Assembly: GCA_029449245.1 (NCBI GenBank)
Contig: JANATF010000009.1
Coordinates: 620,001 to 684,000, forward strand
Direction: 5' to 3'
From: Mortierella alpina
Taxonomy: Eukaryota; Mortierellomycota; Mortierellomycetes; Mortierellales; Mortierellaceae
Length of the DNA: 64,000 nucleotides
In this document: positions 11,232 to 21,129 of the stretch, in pieces
Position numbering within the stretch: the first letter of the stretch is position 1
How the letters are laid out: each line of letters starts with the position of its first letter
Notes under the pieces: model-generated
The model's database searches: none
Told to the model about the DNA's origin: nothing
What the model saw: the letters and a program-made list of their open reading frames with translations, nothing else
Position numbers and translations under genes: made by a program

Positions 11232-14200
11232 ATGTCCCGCTTAATCATAAAGAACCTCCCGAAGCACTTGACGGACGAGCGCTTCCGGGAGCACTTCAGC
11301 TCCGTCGGAGAGGTCACCGATGCCAAACTCATGAAGAGCTCGTACGTTGTTTGCCCTTGCAGTTGCATGCACAGTTACATGCACAGTCTATCGTCGTAAC
11401 TCACTCACTCACTCACTCACTCACTCATGGCTTTGCAATGCAACCTCGTTTTGTTTTCTCTTTTTGCTCCACTGTCCACACCCACCTATCAGCTTTGGAA
11501 ACTCGAGACGCTTTGGATTCATCGGATACAGGACCGAGAAGGATGCCAAAGCCGCCTTGGCTCACTTTGACAACACATTCATCGACACGTCAAAGATCAT
11601 CGTCGAGAAGGCAAAAGAGGTACGTTAGACAGGGCACACCGTACCATCGTCTTTTGTTCTGCAGCTTTTGGGTGGTCCACCAACCCCCCGCCTTTTTTTT
11701 TTTTTTTTTTTTACTCTACTTCATTCTCTAGATTGGAGACACGTCCCTGCCCCGAGCCTGGAGTCAGCACACTATCGGCACATCAGCACATGCTCGGAAA
11801 CTGGGTGTCGACAAACAAAGGAGAGAGGTTGCAGAGGCTGCCCTGAAGTCCAGGAGAGAAACAGAGGCTGATATTGAGCTGAGGAAGAAGCAGGAGCATC
11901 TCTCCAAGCTCTATCAGGCTGAGAATGACCCCAAGCTCAGGGAGTACTTGGAGATCATGCAGCCTAGAGCAACCACCAAGACTTGGGCAAACGACGATGC
12001 TGTGGAGCTGAACACGGAAAAGGTTGGACATGGACGGGAAAACAACAGAGCAAAAGCTAGAGCTCAGGTTGTGGCGATCAAGAACAGGAAGCCCGGTGGT
12101 GAAGGCATGATGGTGACCCAAACAAAGATCACCTTCGAGGACTCGGACGACGAGCTCTATGACAATCTGCCAGCGTCAAAACCTGAAGAAAAGGCCGAAG
12201 AGGAGGAGACTGATATTGAAATGTCCGAGGCACCTAAAGTAGACAACCTTGTCAATAGCACCGAAGTATCTGATCTGGATTGGCTCAAGTCGCGCATGGC
12301 TAAACCAGCAGAGCCAGTAGCAGAGGTAAGCATGCTGTGATGTTGCTGTTGCTGTCACGAGAAAGCCCGCATTCTTTCCTTGCATGCGCATCTGCTCATT
12401 GTTTTTTTCTCTTTCTCTCTCTGTCCCTTTTTCTTCTAAATAGACAACTAACGAGGAAATCAAATCGGATTCAGAGGCGACGCCAACGGTCGCTCCAAAG
12501 ATCGCACAGGAGCCACCTAACAGGCCAGTCATTGTCTCGGCGGAAGAGGAAGAGGAGAACAACAAGAACCTCATTGCGGACACTGGTCGCCTATTTGTCC
12601 GAAACTTGCCGTATACCTGCACAGAGGACGAACTTCGCAAGCTGTTTGAAAGGTTTGGTCCGCTCTCGGAGGTCCACATGCCCATTTCCAAGGATACCAA
12701 GAAGCCCAAGGGCTACGCATATGTGCTTTTCCTTTTGCCCGAGCACGCCATCAAGGCGTTCACATCCCTGGACAAGAAGTTTTTCATGGGCCGACTTTTG
12801 CACATTCTTGCCTCGAAAGAAAAGCCTCAGCCCAAGGAGGATGAGGATAATCCTCTCGGTCCTGGCGGTCGCCCCTTGTCCGTCAAAAAGCAGCGCGAGA
12901 TGAAGAAGAAGGGCCAGAGCGGCATGGACTTCAACTGGAACAGTCTTTACATGAATGTAAGCCGTAGGATTTTGGAAGCAGTTACATGTAGACGTAAAGA
13001 TGTTCATTTTCTAACATCACTCCCACTTCTCATCTAGTCCGACGCCATTGCAGCTTCGATTGCAGATCGTCTCAATGTTTCCAAGGCCGACATCTTGAAT
13101 CCCGATGCCGATAACATGGGCGTAAGACTCGCCGTTGCCGAAACGCAAATCATCATGGAGACCAAAAAGTTCTTGGAGGAGGAAGGCATAAATGTTGATG
13201 CATTTGGCAAGAAGGAGCGCAGCGATACCGTCATCTTGGTCAAAAATATCCCCTTCAGTACCACGGAGCAGGAGTTGCAGGACCTCTTTGGTAGCCATGG
13301 AGATTTAGGACGTGTCTTGATGCCTCCAGCAAAGACCATTGCCATTGTTGAATTCCTTCAACCTAGCGAGGCTAGATCTGCTTTCTCCCACCTGGCTTAC
13401 AGACGCTTCAAGGACACCATCCTGTACCTAGAGAAAGCCCCTGTCGGCGTGTTCGCGACGAAGTACGATCCCGAGATGAAGAACAAGAAGGCCGAGAAGA
13501 AGGCCGCGGATGAAGTGGAGGAGGCTCTTTCAAAGAAGATTACATCCACTCAGCTTATGGACGCCACTACCACTGCAGAGGACTCTCAGAATACCGACAA
13601 TATGGAAGGTGCAACCTTGTTCATCAAAAACATCAACTTCAAGACGACAGATGAAGGCCTGAAGAAGGCGTTTGCCAGCGTCGATGGCATCAAGTCAACC
13701 ATGATCAGATACAAGCCCGATCCCAAGAATCCAGGCAAGACCTTGAGCATGGGATTCGGATTTGCCGAGTTCCTGTCCAAAGACAAGGCGGTTACCGCTA
13801 TGAAGGCCATGAATGGATTTATTCTGGATGGTAGCAAGCTGGAGATCAAGTTCTCAGATAGGTCGTCAGCTAGCGATAGCAAGACCAAGAGCAGAGTTGC
13901 TCCCAAGGACCATGGCACCAAGCTCCTCATTCGCAACATTCCCTTTGAAGCCACGAAGAAGGATATTCAGGGCCTGTTCAGGTACATGAACTCCCATATT
14001 CTTGCTTTTTGGTTTCGGTTCTATTCCTGACACGCGTACCTAACATTGGTTTCTTTACTTGTGACTTTAGCACGTTCGGCCAACTCAAATCCGTTCGCAT
14101 TCCCAAGAAGATGTCTGGTGGTCACCGTGGTTTTGCCTTCTTGGACTTTATGACAAAGCAGGAAGCCAAGAACGTCTATGAGAACGTGGCCAGCACACAT

Positions 14201-14371
14201 TTGCTTGGTCGCCACTTGGTGGTGGAGTGGGCTGAGGAGGACTCTGGGCTGGATGTCTTGCGCGAGAAGACTGGACGTCAGTTCCGAAAGGACGATGGCC
14301 ACGGGAGCGGAAAGCGTAGAAAGGTCGATCTTGACGGTGACGACGAGGACATGATGATGGAAGATGATTAA
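11232..14371 (+). CDS. Multiple RNA-binding-domain protein Mrd1 (RBM19 orthologue)
   Basis: Six exons: 11232-11341, 11493-11619, 11732-12325, 12444-12956, 13038-13981 and 14071-14371, 862 residues. Five RRMs are visible: RRM1 at 1-79 ([25 protein letters not shown]), RRM2 at about 323-400 ([17 protein letters not shown]), RRM3 at about 510-585 ([16 protein letters not shown]), RRM4 at about 638-720 ([24 protein letters not shown]) and RRM5 at about 741-815 ([24 protein letters not shown]). Five RRMs match yeast Mrd1; animal RBM19 has six. Mrd1 binds the 35S pre-rRNA in the nucleolus and is needed for cleavages leading to 18S rRNA. Charged linkers separate the domains. The first intron carries an (ACTC)n microsatellite near 11397-11427. 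Confidence 0.95.
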
Positions 14372-15438
14372 GGCCTGCAGGGCTATGTTCCTTCTGTTCT
14401 CTCTTGCATCTTGTCGATCCTCCTCTATTGTTCGGCTTACTCTTACACTTCTACTTGTACTACTAGTCTCTCACATCAAACAGCATCATTAAAAGACACT
14501 CCTTATCCTTGGATTCCAAAATCAGCGCGAGTTCACTTCCCCTCATGAGCCCTCTGAGAGCCTTCTTCAGGTCTCCACCTACTGCACTACTTTGCATGCT
14601 TCTCAAACAGTTCACCCGTATTTGAAAGTGCCAAACGGTGAATACAGCAGCGGCTCTATCAAGGATAGTTTCAGGTGCCCGTGCGCAAAAGATCATTTTC
14701 GGTTCCTGAATTGACCACGGTGGGAAATACCGATGCCGGGCTCCGGTGCACGACAGATGGCACCTTGACGCTAGTTGTGCGGGAGCCCATTCAGCTATCT
14801 TTCAACATGTTCTTCCTTCCACCATATTGAGTGTTGAAAAACGACGAAGGACGTCATTGAACATAAACATAAGCAAAGCAGGGTGTCGCGGCTGCTAGGC
14901 TAGGGCATGGCGATACCTCCTGCAGTTAGAAATGTGCAGGACGGTTTACATCCATCTCGCTCGCGCCAGCATTGTGTTCTTTACTTCTTGCGAATAAATT
15001 TGCCGAGTCTGTCCATGCGTGGCATGCGCAGACTGTTTGAAGGGGATTTCACGCCTAGGGTCGCTTGAAGACTGGCCGTCCTAAAAATATGTTCAACACC
15101 AAGAACACGACTTCCCCCTTTCAACCCCTACTGTTGGTCAGTCCCCCTTTTTTCACTCCGTCCAAACTGCACCTTCCTTTTATATGCCAGTGCTAAACTA
15201 GCAGGGGACAGATCGAGCAGCGCGCGTAAACCTTAGTGAACCGTTCTGACGTTAAGTAGTTCTTGTCTCCGTGAAAGGCTTCTTGCAGTGTATATAAACG
15301 CGGCATTCGTGTCGGCGCCTTTTTTCTTTTCTTTTTTTTTCCTAGTTCCTCTCGCTTCTGACAGCTTACACCACCCTGCTTTTCTTGCCCCTTCTCTTCT
15401 CCACACACCGAAACAACACCCACACCCACACCGCAAAC
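14372..15438. other. Intergenic region with promoter of the GPI-protein gene
   Basis: About 1.07 kb. Only a 77-codon minus-strand frame (14463-14696) of no recognisable family is present. The right half looks like a strong promoter: a TATA element at 15291, then a pyrimidine-rich leader at about 15320-15420. Confidence 0.45.
15291..15298 (+). promoter_or_regulatory. TATA box of the GPI-anchored protein gene
   Basis: TATATAAA, about 148 bases before the ATG at 15439. It is followed by a CT-rich tract, typical of highly expressed fungal promoters. It is the best-positioned canonical TATA element I noticed in the window. Confidence 0.6.
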
Positions 15439-15963
15439 ATGAAGTTCGTCTCCTCTTGCCTAGTCGCCGCCTCCTCGCTGTTCGCCTTGGCGTCCGCCGA
15501 CATGTTACAGCTTAACAACCCTACGACTGGCACTGTCTGGGATTGCGGTGTCTCGTCATTTGTTGGCTGGACCGGCAACTGCAACTCTCTGGGTGCCCTT
15601 GGCAAGAATGTCACCATTGATCTTGTGAACGGCCCCTCGACCGCCGTCCGTTATGTCGTTACCTTGGGAAATCTCGATTGCACCGGAACGAATACCCGCT
15701 CCGATGTGACAGTTCCACTTACTGTCACGCCCGGCATGTACTCGATCATTGTCCGCACGGGTGATACGCCTTCGTACAGCAATGCCTTCCAGATCAACAA
15801 CCCTTCGCAGCCCAGCGCTCCCACGGCGCCCGCTAGTCCCACGAGCCCCGCTCCTTCTAACGGTGATGGTAAACCCGCTGGTAGCGGTGCCGGTTCCTTG
15901 AGCGCCAATGCCATGCTTGCGTTCGCTGGAGCCGCTGCTGCTGTTGCCTATCAGTTCCTCTAA
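15439..15963 (+). CDS. GPI-anchored cell-wall protein, Kre9/Knh1-like N-terminal domain
   Basis: Single exon, 174 residues. The start at MKFVSSCLVAASS is preferred over an upstream in-frame ATG because it opens directly into a signal peptide (1-20, cleavage after ALASA). Residues 21-118 have the Ig-like Kre9/Knh1 pattern: LNNPTTGTVWDCG, VGWTGNC, VTVPLTVTPGMYSIIV, YSNAFQI. A proline/serine stretch (about 120-150) leads to a small-residue site and a hydrophobic tail ending AVAYQFL, the layout of a GPI-attachment signal. Such proteins sit in the fungal plasma membrane or wall; the yeast namesake is linked to beta-1,6-glucan assembly, but most filamentous-fungus members are uncharacterised. Confidence 0.85.
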   Translation: MKFVSSCLVAASSLFALASADMLQLNNPTTGTVWDCGVSSFVGWTGNCNSLGALGKNVTIDLVNGPSTAVRYVVTLGNLDCTGTNTRSDVTVPLTVTPGMYSIIVRTGDTPSYSNAFQINNPSQPSAPTAPASPTSPAPSNGDGKPAGSGAGSLSANAMLAFAGAAAAVAYQFL

Positions 15964-17421
15964 GGTGCTAAGGACGATGGGTCCCCACTTTTTGGGCGGG
16001 AAATTGTTCGCTACGCATATGGCTACTCGTGCACTAATTGCGTCAGGCCGCTCACGAGCTAGGCTAACCCTTCTCAGCCAACAACTCGCCATTTATATTC
16101 CATTACAGCATTTAGCGTCCTATCTAATCTTTTCACGGCTTTACTCTAGTTTCTTAGCCCTTTTTTTTTCTTTTATGTAACAAACTTGTAATTAAATCAC
16201 TTTCTGCTTGTCTCCTTGACTAGGGGAACTAGAAGAAAAAGATTGATAGCCACCGTCCATCGTTCAGCTAACCTGCGCTAAAAAAAAATTGTGACCCTGC
16301 CGTGTAGTCTTTCCTTGCCCCCTTTGGGTACTAATGCACAAGGAGCAAATGCCGAGTTAGGAGAACCTTATGCAATGCAGTCAAAAGAAAACTTATCAAA
16401 GCCGTCGATCCTGTGACACTTTACCCGTAAAGTACCAAATGAGGTCGTTCATTAGTGCGGTATTGCGCGCTGTTTTTTTTTCCTCCTCCTATGGATCGTC
16501 AACCTCGGCGTCAGGCATATCTGAGTTTTGTAGGCGGGCTTTCGCGACCTGTAGACAAAGTTCCCGATCAGAAAAACGAAATGAAAGCCAGGCAAACCAG
16601 ACTCAGTAGATGGTCCACTTGGTGATTTCGTGTAGACCCTTTTTCTTTCTTTCTTTCTTTCTCTATCTCCTTTGCCAGGGAGAACAAGACTTTTTTCGTT
16701 CTCAACCCCCTTTCCCCTTTTCTAACAGGCATTAGAAGTTGTAAGAAAGACAAAAAAAGAGAAGGGCCGGAACACCTGAGAACCTCCCTATCGTCGTATC
16801 ATTTCGTTTTGAGAACCATTTTAGAAAAATAGGATCAACTTGACCCCAGCCTTTGTCAAGGCTCTTTTTCGCAGCAAATCAATTGCCCCCCCTGCAAACT
16901 TCTCCTTGTAGCAGCTACTATCAACACATCATACACCTCCCTGTCACCCTGAGAGTGGTGCTCCACTTTTTTTTTGTCTTTTTGGCTGTTGTTGTTACTG
17001 GTGTTTGAACGACGTTTTCAACTCTCCCGCCAAAAGAAGTGAGGAGGTACAGTCTCTGTAGTTCATAATTCAGAAACTTTAATTATGATCTATGATTTGA
17101 ATCACGTGATGACGTGGTATTTCATGTGAATCACTACATTGGAGCATGAAATACTTTTCGGTTTTTCATATCATTATCATGATTGACCATGAAAATACAA
17201 GTATCTCATCGAATTTGACAGGAACGTGTAATGCTTAACCATGGCACCTTTCAAAAATCAAAGGCTGGAGTCCTCAAATTGAGGTAACCTCTTTAATTAT
17301 TGATCATGTCGTTGGCGAGCGTGATTGCAGTAGCTAGCAGCTACTCAGATTAGTTCTGACATGCGATGATCTAAGAACTCAATGTCCAAAGGGCGGGTTT
17401 TTGAGAGCGTGGTATTGCGCT
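15964..17421. other. Intergenic region with AT-rich inverted repeats
   Basis: About 1.46 kb without a supportable gene. It contains T-rich tracts, a TTTC microsatellite near 16640-16660 and, at 17030-17310, an AT-rich block with a CACGTG palindrome and a 10-bp inverted repeat (listed separately). It borders the decayed mobile-element island on its right. Confidence 0.4.
17117..17154. repeat. 10-bp inverted repeat in AT-rich block
   Basis: GTATTTCATG at 17117-17126 is perfectly inverted at 17145-17154 with an 18-base spacer. An ATCACGTGAT palindrome lies just to the left (17101-17110). The surrounding 17040-17310 block is AT-rich and could be a miniature element, but no target duplication was found. 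Confidence 0.5.
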
Positions 17422-17949
17422 TTAATATCTGCGCAATGACAACTCTTCCACTCTAGCTTCAGATCTACTCCCCCTCGTAACGAGAAGGTAATGCTGGTTT
17501 AAAGTAACGCCGCTGTTTAGATGTCTCGTCAAAAAGTCCAGGGTTCGCGTCTCCTTTTCGTCCAACGTTCCGCCCTCGTTGTCGTTCAAGATCATTTTTA
17601 AAACGGAGAACACGATCGCCTTCTTGAACGAAAAAGTCTTGGTTACTGTGTTGCCACCTCCCTTGCGCCACCTCGCCTTGAAGGTCTTATTTAGAATCCA
17701 GAGCGATGGTCTCCCCTCCACTCCTTGGAACCACTCATCCCAGTGTCGCTGAAGTGGCGCACTTCGAGGCAACATGGTAGGGTCTACATCCTCAATATTC
17801 CTAGGCGGAATTTGTGCATATCGAGATGCCAATTGCGTTTCCAACGCGACAAGTCTCTCCTCCCACGTTAGCTGCCAAAAAACATGTCGGCTAAGTTGGA
17901 TTTGACGAGCAAATCCTCTCAGCCAGCCAGCCATCCACCCACCTGCCAC
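17422..17949 (-). pseudogene. Crypton-type GCR1_C-like DNA-binding domain fragment (copy 1)
   Basis: An open frame of 175 codons on the minus strand. From LTWEERLVALETQLASRY it runs through DVDPTMLPRSAPLQRHWDEW, FQGVEGRPSLWILNKTFKA and RWRKGGGNTV to SFKKAIVFSVLKMIL. The spaced W, GRPS, NK, WRK and FKKAI positions match the GCR1_C-like DNA-binding domain found at the C-terminus of fungal Crypton tyrosine recombinases. A homologous but stop-interrupted copy lies at 21150-21560. No recombinase catalytic region was found upstream (17950-18500), so this is most likely the surviving 3' exon of a truncated element. It could instead be a domesticated DNA-binding gene; the frame is still open. Confidence 0.55.
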
Positions 17950-19679
17950 GAACTGCTCTAGAATGAACGCTGTCTTTTAACCGCGACTGTTTCTACCAAA
18001 CCGGATTTGACTCTCTACCAAACTAAGGTTAAATCCTGGCCTCAGATGTGTGAAAGTTATGATCGGCTCCGTTTCTGGGCCTTGTTCATTTCCTTCTTTG
18101 TAACAACTATCGGTCGTTCCTGATAAACCGCCAAGTTTGACTCGTCCTCTTCGGATTATATGTCGTCTCTTACACGGATTAGCACGAGTGTGTGCCCCTG
18201 ACAAAGTTTGCCATGGTCTTTCCCTTTTCAGTCGCCTTCGGATCAACCCTCTGCCTGACGTTCTTATAAATACCAGATATTTCCCACCTTCTCTTTTCCC
18301 CCAGTCTGCAATAACTTACTCACCTAGCCTAGTACCTTCTCTCGCTCATTCCTTGCTCTCTGATATCTTAATAAATATTCACTTTTACACATCATATCCA
18401 TATCTGCCTGTTAGTCCTTGACCAAAAGATTGAATGATCAAAGCATTGTCTACATGAACCCTAAAGGCAAATGGACAACACAGAAGGGTCGTGGGCCCTT
18501 TTAATAACATTGTAAAGGGAACGGGTGCGGGTGTGTTCACTGGGTGGCAGGAAGGAAGAAAAGATCTACTTTATTAAATATTAAAATGATTAGTGAAACC
18601 ATTATACTGTATTGGTGAGGTGCATTTGAACGCATGCTTAAAAAAAAGGGCGAGAAAGGCCCTCACTACCTGACTTGTGCGCGAGTTCGAGGCATCACCA
18701 CGGTTCCCAGCCAAGTTCACGCCTGTTACTGGCATCTTTGCTCGATGCTCTGAGTTCCTCTCCAAGTGAATATCATCAGAATGTGGCCCTAGTCTGCACA
18801 AGGCGCTGTCCACAAAATCTGCCTGTTGCTGGCTGGAGAGCGATATTTTTGCGTCTTGAAGATGGTAAGCCAAAACCATGCGACAAAGATCTCCGAGGCC
18901 TTGCCCTCGTCAACTGTTTCATTCAACAGATTCCAAAGAGGCGGTTGGACAGCCAGGCGGTTCATATTCTGACGTTTGTCTTGGAGGAGGGCAAAACAAT
19001 TGTTGGCGAGAGGAAAGAATACGGAGCTATGTGGCATGAGGATGTTCTGCGTTGCGTCATTGAGGCCTTCCCATTTTTACCTCTACAATCGCTTCCATAT
19101 GAGTTTTTTTTTTCGATATTAAACTCCGTAATTTTACTATTGGAGGCAGTTGAGGGGATGCTGCTGGAGGCAAAGGAAAGTTGTCTAGTTCCTTAGGGTC
19201 CTCGCTCATGTACACTCCATCCTTTCCTCGACTGGCAGAATATAACGCTTAAAAGGAAGCTCAACGAGAACTCGATATCACGAACAAGATGGCCGAGGCC
19301 CACGCGCGCTGATGGATGATATAATGAGCATCATGTGAACAATCTCCTCCTTCCTCATCCTTCTTAGCTTTCGACTTCTCCCACATTCTTACTCTTACTC
19401 TGTCCTTCTTCATTTCCACCTCAACTTCCACGCGCCTCGCTTTCCTTCCACGCGTCTCGTTCTCTTCCATAACAGTTATCTTACCACAAGACACGCACCA
19501 CCATTTATCGCAATCGTCCCCCACAGATCAACAAATCAACAGCCTCTCCATTGTTGTTGCGCTACATCACAAGAATAATCGTTCAGGCTCTCCAGGTTTG
19601 CCAGGTATGTGCCAAACACGTACGTGTATCATGTTTCTCTTGGCGGTGCATCTAACAAGCTCTCTAGGTTCGAACGCCT
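17950..19679. other. Unassigned spacer of the first Crypton/Fanzor unit
   Basis: About 1.7 kb. A 173-codon plus-strand frame at 18675-19196 contains a plausible stretch (IPKRRLDSQAVHILTFVLEE, MWHEDVLRCVIEAFPFLPL) that I cannot assign. Neither recombinase nor XPG-domain remnants could be recognised. Probably decayed element sequence between the minus-strand GCR1_C fragment and the plus-strand Fanzor fragment. Confidence 0.35.
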
Positions 19680-20934
19680 TACAGGAGGATGTCTGGGTCG
19701 TATGACGAAGACAACGCTGACTTTCATCATTATCACCGTCATCGTCATCGTCGTCATCATAGTGTCATCAGCATCATCATCATCATCATCATCATCATGC
19801 CGCCGCTCAAACTTGGAGGAGTGACCGAGTACATCGAGTACGCAGCAAAGTATCGGGGCGCGATACGCGAGTGTTATCATGGAAGATGGTATATGAAACA
19901 CGCTTGGGAGGCTTCTGAAGCGCAAACAGCATGTTATGACTATGCCATCAAGGTGGTTCACGGATTAGTGGGTGGATCGGAAGGTAGGAAGCACAAGGAG
20001 AGTGACGGACCACCGCCGGTGTTTGCAATTGGGTTGGGTTCGTTTGACACACAAACAGAAATCCCCTCGAAACACCCAAAAGTTAAAAGCTCTTTATTCG
20101 CAAGGTATGTGCACACTTGTCTATGCATGCTTATCATGTTTTCGTTGTATATACAGTCGCTACAGGACATGGTCTTTTCCATTTCGCTGTCTTCCCCAAT
20201 CCAATCGAGAGACCAACTTTTTCTTTCCTTTGCCTTCTTGTTTAGGCTGTGGCACTTGGCTACACAGTTGTCGGAGTTCACGAGTATTTTTCGTCAGCGA
20301 AATGTCCTGCGACAATTTTTGATGTCGGACAAGAACAGATCGCGGTATTGCTTGAAACGTGTAGGCAAGTTTTTTGGTAGGATAGTAAGTGAGAAAAAGA
20401 TGTCGGTCCACACTGACCACACACCGGTATTTATATATGCTTATTGTTACTACAGAGATGTAATGTTGGGTAGATAGATAGGTGAAGGAGTCATTGCCAA
20501 GAGATGGATAGCGGAAGGCTATAGCCTGGCGCGTATCCTAACTTCTGAATGATTGGCCATGATCCTAATTCATTAGACGTTACGCCAATACTACATAGCA
20601 TGGGTACCGGATGACTGATCCGGACCAGGAACATCTTTCTGGTTCATGTAGCTCGTGCTGGCGAAGGTCCATGATTGGTACCTGGAGCCAAGCTTCTAGA
20701 TATGACATTTTGTATCTTCTAGGCAAGCACTTTCACTGTTTTGATTGGACTCGTTGGTCTTTGTTAAGGAGTCTACGATAGTAGACGCGTTCGTATCTCT
20801 GTGTACTTACTACTGGACTCTGGTGAATATTGCACATTGCTGCCAACGCAAGACATTCATAGACCGAGACCAAGGAGGGTCCGAGAACATAGCGCACAGT
20901 ACCCTCACCCAAAGGTCCTATGTCTAGTCAAATA
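19680..20934 (+). pseudogene. Decayed Fanzor (TnpB-like) C-terminal fragment, copy 1
   Basis: Homologous to the C-terminal third of the intact gene at 23657-27822. Matching runs include YDEDNADF (19698 on), LGGVTEYIEYAAKYR, YHGRWYMKHAWEAS, AQTACYDYAIK, GLVGGSEGRKHKES, FAIGLGSFDTQT, then after a conserved intron (donor near 20106, acceptor near 20249) ALGYTVVGVHEYFSSAKC, and finally DRDQGGSENIAH near 20870. Damage is extensive. The RuvC-I segment is deleted, the join falling in an ATC/TCA microsatellite at 19735-19800. The zinc-finger region has lost nine bases and is shifted out of frame. About 480 unrelated bases (20370-20850) separate the first cysteine pair from the RuvC-III motif. It cannot make an active nuclease. 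Confidence 0.85.
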
Positions 20935-21129
20935 TTCTTCTGTATTTCTTGTTGAAAGCCCTGTCTGCAATAAAGATTCTGTATTTCCTTCCGAGTACTA
21001 CAGATAGAAGGTACTTTTCCACTCATGTCTTGCGATGGCGATCATACAGCACCATGAATGCGAATAATTCAATTCGTTCATTCATTCTTTGCGTCTTTGC
21101 TCACGGGCCCCATCCTCTCTAGTCTCAGG

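Noticed and set aside
11397-11427. ACTC tandem repeats as a CRISPR-like array
   Set aside because: A simple 4-base microsatellite within Mrd1 intron 1; there are no spacers, and the genome is eukaryotic.
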